A stretch of DNA of 24,925 nt from Lachnospiraceae bacterium UBA3821 (GTDB taxonomy: Bacteria > Bacillota > Clostridia > Lachnospirales > Lachnospiraceae), in NCBI GenBank assembly GCA_002368865.1, contig DFDT01000156.1, forward strand, positions 1 through 24,925, written 5' to 3'. The notes beneath the pieces were generated by a model, which saw only the letters and a program-made list of their open reading frames with translations, was not told where the DNA came from and searched no databases. Positions within the stretch are counted from its first letter, which is position 1; each line of letters begins with the position of its first letter. Both the position numbers and the translations under genes were made by a program. Below, in pieces: positions 15,515 to 22,939 of the stretch.

Positions 15515-17359
15515 ATGGCTATGTGTTCATTAACTTTACAGCCTTATGGCAAACAATCATTTACTGTTGATCTGTCTGAGAGTAGTGGGCGAAGGGGGAG
15601 CATCGAGCAAATAATAGAGAGATCAATAGATAGATATATTTTTTCTGATTTAAGTTATGAATTTATTTTATTATGCGAAAGTCAGGCGGATGTTCAGGAA
15701 GTTAGTGTATACATAAATGATGTGTATGAACCGTCTGTATATGAAAATGGTAAAATAATGTTTCCCGGAAAGGGAGCAAGTGACAAGCGAATATTCATAG
15801 ATTGCTATGGATTTGTAGAAATTTCTCTTGATATTTATCAAGCGGATGGAAGTCAGTGTCAATATGTTACTGACTTCCTCCCAGTTTTAGTGCGACGCGG
15901 CGAACTTAATAATGCGGTAAAGGATATGGTAAATTATGTATATTCTAATCAAGAGTTACTATTGCTTAATGGAGAGCCCAAGGCTACAAACCCAACAAAT
16001 ATGAAAGAAAGTGGTTATCAGAACCTTTCTGCGCATATCATTCTTGCTGAAGAAATAGCCTCTATTTATGAGAATAGTTATGGTTATTTTAAGGCAAATA
16101 GTCAATTTAAGATTGATAAAATTTCCCAAATTGATCGGTTTGAGCATCTACAATATGTTACTCCTGCAACGGTTCAGTATATAGTAACGCATCCAGAAGA
16201 GTTACGTAGAACTAGCAGTTATTCGGGAATTCGTGTTGGGAATATTGTTTATCAGCCTGAAAGGACACTTTTAGTTGAAAATAAGCGTTCTTATGATACC
16301 TATGAAAATCGCGTGGTATTAGGGTTTATAAGAAAAATGATTGATTCGGTTAATCAGCTGTGCGAGCATTGCAATGATTTACTGAAACAAATACCTAACA
16401 ATGAGAATTATGGCGATGAATACATATACTCCTCATTCTTTATGTTTACGGAAACCAAGAGAACTTTGGAGAACGGATTAAATCGTTTAATGAATCTACG
16501 TGCAAAATTTGCCAGCCTATGGGAAATGTATACTGGTGCAATGAGAATAAAAAAATCAGAGGTAATGCTTAATGAGCCAAGACCATCACAGATTTTTTTG
16601 TCGGTTCCACAGTATAATCGTATTTTTATTGAAATTTATAAATGGTTTCGTTTTGGTATTTATGATTTTACAAGAGAAAATTTTATGCTTTCTTTCATAA
16701 AGATATCGTCACTTTATGAAGGATATTTATTGGCCAAATTTATTGCATATTTTAAAAATCGGGGGTATAAACTGGAAAATATAAAAAAATGTACTTACCC
16801 CACAAAACGCAATTGGAAATATAAAAATACGACATGTAGTAATACTTTTTTCTTTAAGAATGAAAAGCATAAGTTAACCCTTTATTATCAGCCAGTTATT
16901 TATGATACGGATGAAAGTAGTGTTAATGGAATTGGTTTGACTCGTAATAACTCTATTTACATTTTGGATGAAACTGCTACAGATAGGCAATCGGGTGGTC
17001 ATTATTATTCTCCTGATTATTTAATAAAAGTAGAGTGTGATTCTTATGTGAGATATCTTATATTGGATGCTAAATTTAGTGATTTGGCTTGCGTAAGGAA
17101 GTATTATGTCAGGGAACTGGCGTTTAAGTATTTGTTTTCTATAAGCCCTATTCAACCTACAGATACAATTGCAGGTTTGGGTATAATATATGGTAAATGT
17201 AGTAATCTAGAGCAAATGCAGAGTGTATATGATAAGCAACTACCAAATCAAAAAATAGAGCCTATAGCAGACTTATTGCCATTGATAGAGGGCGTTGCAA
17301 ACGATAAGCATTATAGTAATTTGGATGCATTAATGAGAGCGGTGGTTGCGTTTATATGA
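15515..17359 (+). CDS. McrC-like DUF2357 protein with PD-(D/E)XK nuclease
   Basis: A 614-residue nuclease partner of the preceding AAA+ protein. The N-terminal half fits the DUF2357 domain, including VRRGELNNAVKDMVNYVYSN and the family-typical RSYDTYENRVVLGFIRKM (Tyr260 to Asn265 is the YDTYEN core). The C-terminal third is a PD-(D/E)XK nuclease: SPDYLIKV with Asp501, then LILDAKFSD with Asp518 and Lys520. In McrBC, McrC binds the McrB hexamer, stimulates its hydrolysis and cuts nucleic acid; that role is inferred here. AAGGGGG precedes the ATG and the gene is 12 bases from the AAA+ gene, so the two form an operon. Its stop codon overlaps the ATG of a decayed DUF1016 gene. Confidence 0.9.
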   Translation: MAMCSLTLQPYGKQSFTVDLSESSGRRGSIEQIIERSIDRYIFSDLSYEFILLCESQADVQEVSVYINDVYEPSVYENGKIMFPGKGASDKRIFIDCYGFVEISLDIYQADGSQCQYVTDFLPVLVRRGELNNAVKDMVNYVYSNQELLLLNGEPKATNPTNMKESGYQNLSAHIILAEEIASIYENSYGYFKANSQFKIDKISQIDRFEHLQYVTPATVQYIVTHPEELRRTSSYSGIRVGNIVYQPERTLLVENKRSYDTYENRVVLGFIRKMIDSVNQLCEHCNDLLKQIPNNENYGDEYIYSSFFMFTETKRTLENGLNRLMNLRAKFASLWEMYTGAMRIKKSEVMLNEPRPSQIFLSVPQYNRIFIEIYKWFRFGIYDFTRENFMLSFIKISSLYEGYLLAKFIAYFKNRGYKLENIKKCTYPTKRNWKYKNTTCSNTFFFKNEKHKLTLYYQPVIYDTDESSVNGIGLTRNNSIYILDETATDRQSGGHYYSPDYLIKVECDSYVRYLILDAKFSDLACVRKYYVRELAFKYLFSISPIQPTDTIAGLGIIYGKCSNLEQMQSVYDKQLPNQKIEPIADLLPLIEGVANDKHYSNLDALMRAVVAFI

Positions 17360-17607
17360 ATGAAATTGATAATGGGTTTGAACAAGTCGCCACGATAATA
17401 GAAAACGCTCGTGACAATGCTTGTCGCAAGGTTAATGAGGAATTAATCCTGATGTGATGTATAAGAATATTGGAGGGCTTCTTTCAGAAGGTAAAGGCGG
17501 AACGGAATCCTTTCTTAGATTCATATGTAATAGAATTCTTGGACTTACCAATCGGATTCCTTGAGAAAAATCTTTGCAAGGAATTAATTGTAGAAATGAA
17601 GGGAAAC
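17356..17607 (+). pseudogene. Decayed DUF1016 (YhcG-like) gene
   Basis: An ATG overlapping the McrC-like stop opens 33 codons (MNEIDNGFEQVATIIENARD...VNEELILM) that look like the start of a DUF1016 protein, then a stop at 17455. The continuation MYKNIGGLLSEGKGG, matching the next part of such proteins, is in another frame from 17457, so a small frameshift is present. Downstream, in a third frame, NPFLDSYVIEFLDLPIGFLE resembles the DUF1016 segment before the nuclease core. The remainder, including the catalytic region, is missing. A separate intact DUF1016 gene begins at 17613. Best read as the relic of a gene once in the same operon. Confidence 0.72.
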
Positions 17608-17612
17608 TAAGC

Positions 17613-18809
17613 ATGAATAAAGAAATATCAGATAAAATAGTGGTCGTAAAGTCTCATGACATAAACATCGACAAAGACTATGTTAAATGGATTTATGAAC
17701 TAAAGCAGCGTTTCAGGAACGCGCAGATAAAATCAGCCGTTAAAGTGAATTCTGAGCAGTTGCTTTTTAATTGGCAGCTCGGAAGAGATCTTGTAATACG
17801 TAAGGCTGAAGAAAAATGGGGAAAAGGTGTTGTAGAACAGGTTAGCTTGGATCTGCAAGCAGAATTTCCTGAGGTTAAGGGATTTAGCACTTCAAATCTT
17901 TGGTACATGAAGAAATGGTATCAATTTTATGAACCAATTTTGAAAGATGAAAAACTCCAACAACTTGTTGGAGAAATTGTTGTGGTTGAAAATACAAGAC
18001 TTGAGCAAATAGGAACTGCTATTGCAGAACTCCAACAACCTGTTGGAGAAATAGGTTTTCCGATGCCATTCAGCTTTGTGCCTTGGGGACATCATATTTT
18101 GATAATCACAAAATGTAATGATGTCGAAGAAGCTCTTTTTTACATAAAGCTTGTAGTGGATAGGGGATTGAGCAGAAATGCACTGGATGACTATATTAGG
18201 GCAGATTATTACAATGCGACTGGAAAGGCGATTACAAATTTTAAGGAAAAATTGCCGGTTACGCAAGGAAAGCTCGCTCAGGAACTTCTGAAAAACAATT
18301 ATGACCTTGGTTTTGTCAGCTTGCCTGAAGAGTATGATGAGAATGATTTGGAAGATATGATAGAGCAGAGGATGACACGCTTTCTGCTTGAACTAGGTGA
18401 AGGCTGGGCTTTCGTTGGCAGACAGAAGGAAATCATTATTTCCGGGAAAACAAGAAAGATAGATTTGTTGTTCTATCACATTTATCTTCGGTGTTATGTA
18501 GTGATAGAGTTAAAGGTAAAGCCATTTGATCCGGAATTTGCAGGTAAACTGAACTTTTATGTGAACGCTGTTAATGAGTTTATCAAAAAAGACAGCGACA
18601 ATCCGACAATCGGCCTTTTGATATGCAAGGATATGGATCGTATGGAGGTACAGCTTGCATTTCAGGGAATAACCACTCCGATGGGGGTGGCAACATATGA
18701 CAATGTTAAGATCAAGGAAATACAGGAATATTTCCCCACCACAAAGCAGTTTCAGCAACAGATTGCATTGGCTGAAGAAGAATATAAGCTTAAGCGAGAA
18801 AAGAAATGA
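17613..18809 (+). CDS. DUF1016 / YhcG-like PD-(D/E)XK nuclease
   Basis: A 398-residue protein. The start at 17613 follows AAGGGA; a longer reading would run into the relic upstream. The N-terminal domain (about 20-210) has LLFNWQLGRDLVIRKAEEKW, FSTSNLWYMKKWYQFYEP and PWGHHILIITKCND, typical of DUF1016. The C-terminal nuclease core has RKIDLLFYH with Asp284 and VIELKVKPFDP with Glu299 and Lys301, then KLNFYVNAVNEF. Such proteins occur next to restriction systems and are thought to act in defence; the precise role is unknown. Between the two parts of the N-terminal domain there is an extra segment carrying two LQQ(L/P)VGEI repeats. Base use is AT-rich like the rest of the island. Confidence 0.9.
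   Translation: MNKEISDKIVVVKSHDINIDKDYVKWIYELKQRFRNAQIKSAVKVNSEQLLFNWQLGRDLVIRKAEEKWGKGVVEQVSLDLQAEFPEVKGFSTSNLWYMKKWYQFYEPILKDEKLQQLVGEIVVVENTRLEQIGTAIAELQQPVGEIGFPMPFSFVPWGHHILIITKCNDVEEALFYIKLVVDRGLSRNALDDYIRADYYNATGKAITNFKEKLPVTQGKLAQELLKNNYDLGFVSLPEEYDENDLEDMIEQRMTRFLLELGEGWAFVGRQKEIIISGKTRKIDLLFYHIYLRCYVVIELKVKPFDPEFAGKLNFYVNAVNEFIKKDSDNPTIGLLICKDMDRMEVQLAFQGITTPMGVATYDNVKIKEIQEYFPTTKQFQQQIALAEEEYKLKREKK
17955..18048. repeat. Two in-frame palindromic repeats inside the DUF1016 gene
   Basis: Near-identical 19-base palindromes occur at 17955-17973 (CTCCAACAACTTGTTGGAG) and 18030-18048 (one base different). Each has arms CTCCAACA and TGTTGGAG, and they are 75 bases apart, exactly 25 codons. 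They encode LQQLVGEI and LQQPVGEI. Confidence 0.85.
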
Positions 18810-18961
18810 GATCTATGCAGAAAAGATCATATATATTAGGAAATGGCAAAGGATATTCTTATTCCCATTTCTCCATCCGAGAGGGTTGACTAAGGGTTGA
18901 CCAGGAGGTTCCCGATGCTGCAAAGCCCCTTTCTATAAGCGTTTTCGGATGACAGGGATAA
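18810..18961. other. Right-end non-coding stretch of the island
   Basis: No credible gene is seen between the DUF1016 stop and the right att repeat. GGGTTGAC occurs twice (18883-18890 and 18894-18901), 11 bases apart, about one helical turn. Paired short direct repeats near an att site can be arm-type or excisionase sites, but this is only a possibility. Confidence 0.35.
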
Positions 18962-19044
18962 TTCGATTCCCATCACCCGCTCTTATTTTTTCCCGTAAAC
19001 AGTGCGTTTGCGGGTTTTTTATTTTGCGTGACCTAAATTCGTTC
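18962..19044. repeat. Right attachment-site repeat (attR-like)
   Basis: The first 22 bases (18962-18983) exactly repeat the 3' end of tRNA-Gly(TCC). The terminator hairpin (18992-19014 plus T-run) and GCGTGACCTAAATTCGTTC beyond it are also repeated. Only the 3' end of the tRNA is present, so this is not a tRNA gene. Equivalent points in the two repeats are 7212 bases apart, giving the island size. Confidence 0.88.
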
Positions 19045-19101
19045 ATTTTTTTGTATCATTACTATGTAAAAGCTAAAAATAGCATGCAGGGGGATAAAAC
19101 A

Positions 19102-19548
19102 TTGAAAAAAACATTTACAGTTCTGTCCATAGCGCTGATCATTACTGCCATATTTGCAGGCTGCGGTTCCTCCCCCAAAGCGGATTACGATAGCCCCAAA
19201 GCGGTGATAGAAGCACTCAACGCGATCCACACCGAATGGGAAAACAATCAACTTTATAATGACCTAGAGGGAAGGACTTTTATTGTCAAGACATCTAAAA
19301 CATTGGATAAATCCGATCCGGTCGGTGATCAGGAAGCGGCTAAGAAATCCCCGGGGCGTAACTGGGTATGTATCCCTTATTCCGATATTAATATTGATGT
19401 AATGCTTTGGCTGACGAATGAGCAATGGGAGAGTATCAAGTACAAGAAGGGTGATACTTTGGTTTTGCAGGTCGAATTTATTGCACAGCGCGGAACGAAA
19501 AACGGAAGTTTAAGGCAATATTATATTAACGCGATATTGCCGGAGTGA
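19102..19548 (+). CDS. Small lipoprotein, possibly OB-fold
   Basis: A 148-residue protein. The TTG start at 19102 is preferred since AGGGGGA lies seven bases before it and the product then begins MKKTFTVLSIALIITAIFAG with lipobox Cys21; an ATG at 19084 has no ribosome site. The mature part has alternating strands (GRTFIVKTSKTLD, NWVCIPYS, GDTLVLQVEFI) ending YYINAIL, which resembles the tRNA_anti-like OB-fold lipoproteins. That assignment is tentative and the function unknown. It is the first gene beyond the island and was probably next to the tRNA before insertion. Confidence 0.7.
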   Translation: MKKTFTVLSIALIITAIFAGCGSSPKADYDSPKAVIEALNAIHTEWENNQLYNDLEGRTFIVKTSKTLDKSDPVGDQEAAKKSPGRNWVCIPYSDINIDVMLWLTNEQWESIKYKKGDTLVLQVEFIAQRGTKNGSLRQYYINAILPE

Positions 19549-19570
19549 TCATTTAAAAAGCAATGAATGG

Positions 19571-19600
19571 AACAGCACTCGGCATGGGTGCTGTTTTTTA
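19571..19600 (+). terminator. Intrinsic terminator after the small lipoprotein
   Basis: AACAGCAC (19571-19578) pairs with GTGCTGTT (19588-19595), nine-base loop, followed by a T-run to 19599. Confidence 0.85.
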
Positions 19601-19621
19601 TTTGGACAGTATTGAAATATG

Positions 19622-19660
19622 TGCCACAAATCTTGAAAAAACTTTTATTTGTGGCATAAT
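19622..19660 (+). promoter_or_regulatory. degV promoter with overlapping inverted repeat
   Basis: TTGAAA (19633-19638) and CATAAT (19655-19660) are 16 bases apart with a TG before the -10. A perfect ten-base inverted repeat, TGCCACAAAT (19622-19631) and ATTTGTGGCA (19647-19656), flanks the -35 and touches the -10. A protein bound there would block polymerase, so this is a candidate operator. Confidence 0.55.
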
Positions 19661-19714
19661 ATGAGCAGATGATAAGGTAAAAAAGGAAAGAGATGACGAA
19701 AGGGGATTTCAGAA

Positions 19715-20545
19715 ATGGCGTACAAGATTATCGGCGACAGCTGTTGTGATTTTTCTAAACTGGAGATGCGTAAGGGGAATATTGCCCGTGTGCCCATGTC
19801 GATCATCATTGGCGGCGTGGAATATCGGGATGACGGACATAGAAAGCAGGAGGAGTGGATCGAGATGATCAAGAGCGATCCGGGGTATCCCAGGTCGGCG
19901 TGTCCGTCTCCGGACGACTTTTACCGGGCGTATGATGAAAACTGTGACAACTATGTGATCACTCTGTCCTCTAAGTTAAGCGGTGTATACAACAGTGCCA
20001 TGGTGGCAAAGGAGATGTTCGAGGAGGAGCACGGGGGTGTGCGTATCCATGTGTTTGATTCCAAGAGCGCAGCGGCCGCACAGCATCTGTTGTACGAGAA
20101 GATCGTGGAATTGGCGGATTCCGGCTGTTCCTTCGAGGAGGTAGTGGAAGCGGCAGAGGCGTTTCGGGATGAGATGTTTACCATTTTTGTGCTGGATGAT
20201 CTGGAAACCTTCAAGAAAAACGGGCGGTTGAAGGGCATCAAGGCGCTGGTGGCGACCACGATGAATGTGAAGCCTGTTTTGATAGGGGATGACGGTGATA
20301 TCAAACAGATCGATCAGGCGATCGGCATGAATCGTGCCGTAAACCGTCTGCTGTGGCATATTGAGAAGAAGAATCTGGATCCGTCCCGGAAGGTGCGGAT
20401 CACGCAATGCGCCAGCCGGGAGCTGTGTGCGAAGATCGCGGCAGTTCTGACGGAGCGGTTTGGCTTTACGGATGTGAAGATCATAAATGCCGGCGGCATC
20501 TCCACCACCTACGAGAATCCGGGCGGTGTTGTGATTGCATTATAG
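19715..20545 (+). CDS. DegV family fatty-acid-binding protein (FakB-like)
   Basis: A 276-residue DegV protein. These bind a fatty acid and, where a FakA kinase is present, hand it over for phosphorylation. Family marks are the N-terminal KIIGDSCCDF, then VPMSIIIGGVEYRDD, the ACPSPDDFYRAYDE segment, ITLSSKLSGVYNSA, VFDSKSAAAAQ, and FVLDDLETFKKNGRLKG followed by MNVKPVLIGDDGDI. Length is usual. The start follows GAAAGGGG. No fakA is nearby. The promoter region has a strong inverted repeat, suggesting specific control. Confidence 0.92.
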   Translation: MAYKIIGDSCCDFSKLEMRKGNIARVPMSIIIGGVEYRDDGHRKQEEWIEMIKSDPGYPRSACPSPDDFYRAYDENCDNYVITLSSKLSGVYNSAMVAKEMFEEEHGGVRIHVFDSKSAAAAQHLLYEKIVELADSGCSFEEVVEAAEAFRDEMFTIFVLDDLETFKKNGRLKGIKALVATTMNVKPVLIGDDGDIKQIDQAIGMNRAVNRLLWHIEKKNLDPSRKVRITQCASRELCAKIAAVLTERFGFTDVKIINAGGISTTYENPGGVVIAL

Positions 20546-20565
20546 CGATTGTATTATTTAGAACA

Positions 20566-20594
20566 TTGCCAAATGACGCAAATTCATTTATAAT
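20566..20594 (+). promoter_or_regulatory. Promoter of the HD-GYP gene
   Basis: TTGCCA (20566-20571) and a consensus TATAAT (20589-20594) are 17 bases apart, about 60 bases before the start codon. A second TATAAT at 20611-20616 lacks a good -35. Confidence 0.7.
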
Positions 20595-20653
20595 ATAAAA
20601 TGAGGTAAGATATAATTTTAACAAAGTCAAGATGGGGTAATTGGGGTGGTTAT

Positions 20654-22900
20654 ATGGATACGCAGATCAAAAGAATTAATCGAAATCTGATATTGGGATG
20701 GACGCTGATCGTTCTGATCCTGTTTGTCAGTTATCTGGGAGAAGTGATCAAAGGAGCAAGGACGGTTCCTTATCTGATCGCTTTTTCAGCGGTCACGATC
20801 CTGCCGATGGCGGCGGTGGCACTCCTCTATTTCAGGAATAAAGAGAGTCAGGATCTGCGTTATTACGTGGTGCTGGGCTATTTTCTCATGTATATTTTTG
20901 TGATGATGACCGGTTCCACCACGCTGGTCTTCACGTACATACTGCCGCTCACGGCTTTTATCGTGCTCTATCACGATCCCAAACTGGTGCTGGGAACAGG
21001 CATTATTGCCACGATCGTGAATTTTATTGATATTTTTCTGCGTTACGGTAGAGGAGAGATTGCGGCTGTTCTCACGAAAGAGACGGAGATTCAGCTGGCG
21101 CTGCTTTTCCTTTGCATTTTGGCCGCCTATCTGGCGACCCGCATTTATGATGATATTTATAAGGCGAATGTCGCTTACACCAAAGATCTGGCAGACCAGA
21201 AGGAGGAACTGTATCAGCAGGCCGAGGAGCTGGAGGCCATGAACGGCGAACTGAACAAGTACTCCGATGAGCTGTTGGTGAAAAATGAGCAGATGCGTTT
21301 GATGACCATGCAGACGATCATGACCATTGCAAATACCATCGACGCCAAGGATGAGTACACAAGAGGTCACAGCCGCCGTGTGGCGGAGTATTCCGTGGCT
21401 GTTGCGCAGGAATTGGGGCTGGACGAAGAGAAAGTGGAGGATATCCGTTTTATCGGAATGCTGCATGATATCGGCAAGATCGGTGTGCCGGATTCCGTGC
21501 TGAACAAGCCTGGAAAACTCAGCAATGAGGAGTATCAGCTGATGAAAGATCACACGGTCATAGGCGGCGAGATCCTGAAGGATATCACGATGATAACGGA
21601 CCTGGATGTGGGGGCAAAGTATCACCATGAGCGTTATGACGGAAAGGGCTACCCGGAGGGGCTGAAAGGGGAGGAGATCCCGCTGATCGCCCGCATCATC
21701 GGTGTAGCGGATGCCTATGATGCCATGACTTCCAACCGTATTTACAGAAGACATCTGCCGGAGGAGAAAGTGTTGGCAGAGCTGAAAAAAGGTCTGGGTA
21801 CACAGTTTGATCCGCAGGCGTGTGAGGCTATGATCCGTCTGGTGGAGGAGAAGCGTCTGACAGGATTCGATCCGGACAGCGACCCCACCGAGATGAAGCA
21901 GGCTACGCAGATTCTGACCCGTGTCATTGATAAGGCGGAGGAAACGGCGTTGGAGGAAGTACAGGCCGACGAATTGACGGGTACACTGAGCCGTGGTCAG
22001 GGCGTCAACATGATGCAGGACCAGATCGGAAAGCGCGGCACCGGCTCTTTGTTTATCTTTGACATTGATCATTTCCGCAAGATCAACGAGTCGGAAGGCT
22101 TTATGGTGGGAGACAAATATCTGCGGATCCTGGCGGATAAGATCAAGCGGATCTCGGAGGATCAGATCGTGTCCCGGTTCGGAGCGGATGAGTTTGTGGT
22201 ATATATGCCGCAGGTGGACAGCGCCGAGGATGCGGAGGATGTGGCGAGACGATTCCTGGAAGACGTGAAATTGATGACGCTGAAGGATTCCTCCATTTCC
22301 AAGCTGTCGGTGTCTGTAGGTATCACGCAGATCGCTACGGAGAAGGATAAGGTGATGGTTTCCTACGAAAATGCCAGCAAGGCGCTCTTTGTGGCAAAGC
22401 AGTACGGCGGCAACAATTATTTTTGTCATAGGCTGGATAAGCTGGGGGATGACGATGATGTGGCTGTGGCAAATTCTTCGGATCTGGAGCATCTGGTGAA
22501 TCTTTTCAAGAACCGGAATGAGGCGGAATTGGATGCGGATGGCAGGCCTGTGGGCATGGATTCCGGGTTTGCGAAGATTTATGATTTTGTAAATGGGATC
22601 CTGCAGAAGAACAACGGAAAGGTACGGATCGTACTGTTTACGCTGCGGGATATCGGTGAAGTATCGCTGGAGGCACATGAGGAGATCATGAGATTTCTGG
22701 AGCGGGCAATTGCCGGTGCCACCAGAAATGTGGGCGCGGCGACAAAATATACCAATGTGCAGTATGTAGTTCTGCTTGAAAATATGGATGAGACGGAGAC
22801 CAGGCAGATCATAAACCGCATTATGGCGGACTTTTACCGCAGCTATGACAAGAAAAATGTGGAAGTGCATTATGATGCGGCGGATCTTGGCGCAGAATAA
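20654..22900 (+). CDS. Membrane HD-GYP protein with degenerate GGDEF domains
   Basis: A 748-residue signalling protein. About six membrane segments fill residues 10-175, then a coiled coil (to about 215). The HD-GYP phosphodiesterase is complete: His239, HDIGKIG (His271, Asp272), then HHERYDGKGYP (324-334), so it should hydrolyse c-di-GMP or a similar cyclic dinucleotide. A GGDEF domain follows (about 435-580), with FDIDHFRKINES and GADEF at 510-514 in place of GGDEF. The last 140 residues look like a second, more degraded GGDEF fold: VRIVLFTLRD and TKYTNVQYVVLLEN at the place of the signature, with no catalytic motif. The ribosome site is weak (GGGGTGG). The ATPase gene follows 39 bases later. 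Confidence 0.88.
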   Translation: MDTQIKRINRNLILGWTLIVLILFVSYLGEVIKGARTVPYLIAFSAVTILPMAAVALLYFRNKESQDLRYYVVLGYFLMYIFVMMTGSTTLVFTYILPLTAFIVLYHDPKLVLGTGIIATIVNFIDIFLRYGRGEIAAVLTKETEIQLALLFLCILAAYLATRIYDDIYKANVAYTKDLADQKEELYQQAEELEAMNGELNKYSDELLVKNEQMRLMTMQTIMTIANTIDAKDEYTRGHSRRVAEYSVAVAQELGLDEEKVEDIRFIGMLHDIGKIGVPDSVLNKPGKLSNEEYQLMKDHTVIGGEILKDITMITDLDVGAKYHHERYDGKGYPEGLKGEEIPLIARIIGVADAYDAMTSNRIYRRHLPEEKVLAELKKGLGTQFDPQACEAMIRLVEEKRLTGFDPDSDPTEMKQATQILTRVIDKAEETALEEVQADELTGTLSRGQGVNMMQDQIGKRGTGSLFIFDIDHFRKINESEGFMVGDKYLRILADKIKRISEDQIVSRFGADEFVVYMPQVDSAEDAEDVARRFLEDVKLMTLKDSSISKLSVSVGITQIATEKDKVMVSYENASKALFVAKQYGGNNYFCHRLDKLGDDDDVAVANSSDLEHLVNLFKNRNEAELDADGRPVGMDSGFAKIYDFVNGILQKNNGKVRIVLFTLRDIGEVSLEAHEEIMRFLERAIAGATRNVGAATKYTNVQYVVLLENMDETETRQIINRIMADFYRSYDKKNVEVHYDAADLGAE

Positions 22901-22939
22901 GGAACAGGCGACAGGTAAGAACAGGTGGAGGGATCGAAG

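Noticed and set aside
18962..18983. Possible second tRNA-Gly gene
   Set aside because: Only the 3' T-arm and acceptor part is present, with no 5' half upstream, so it is an att repeat and not a tRNA.
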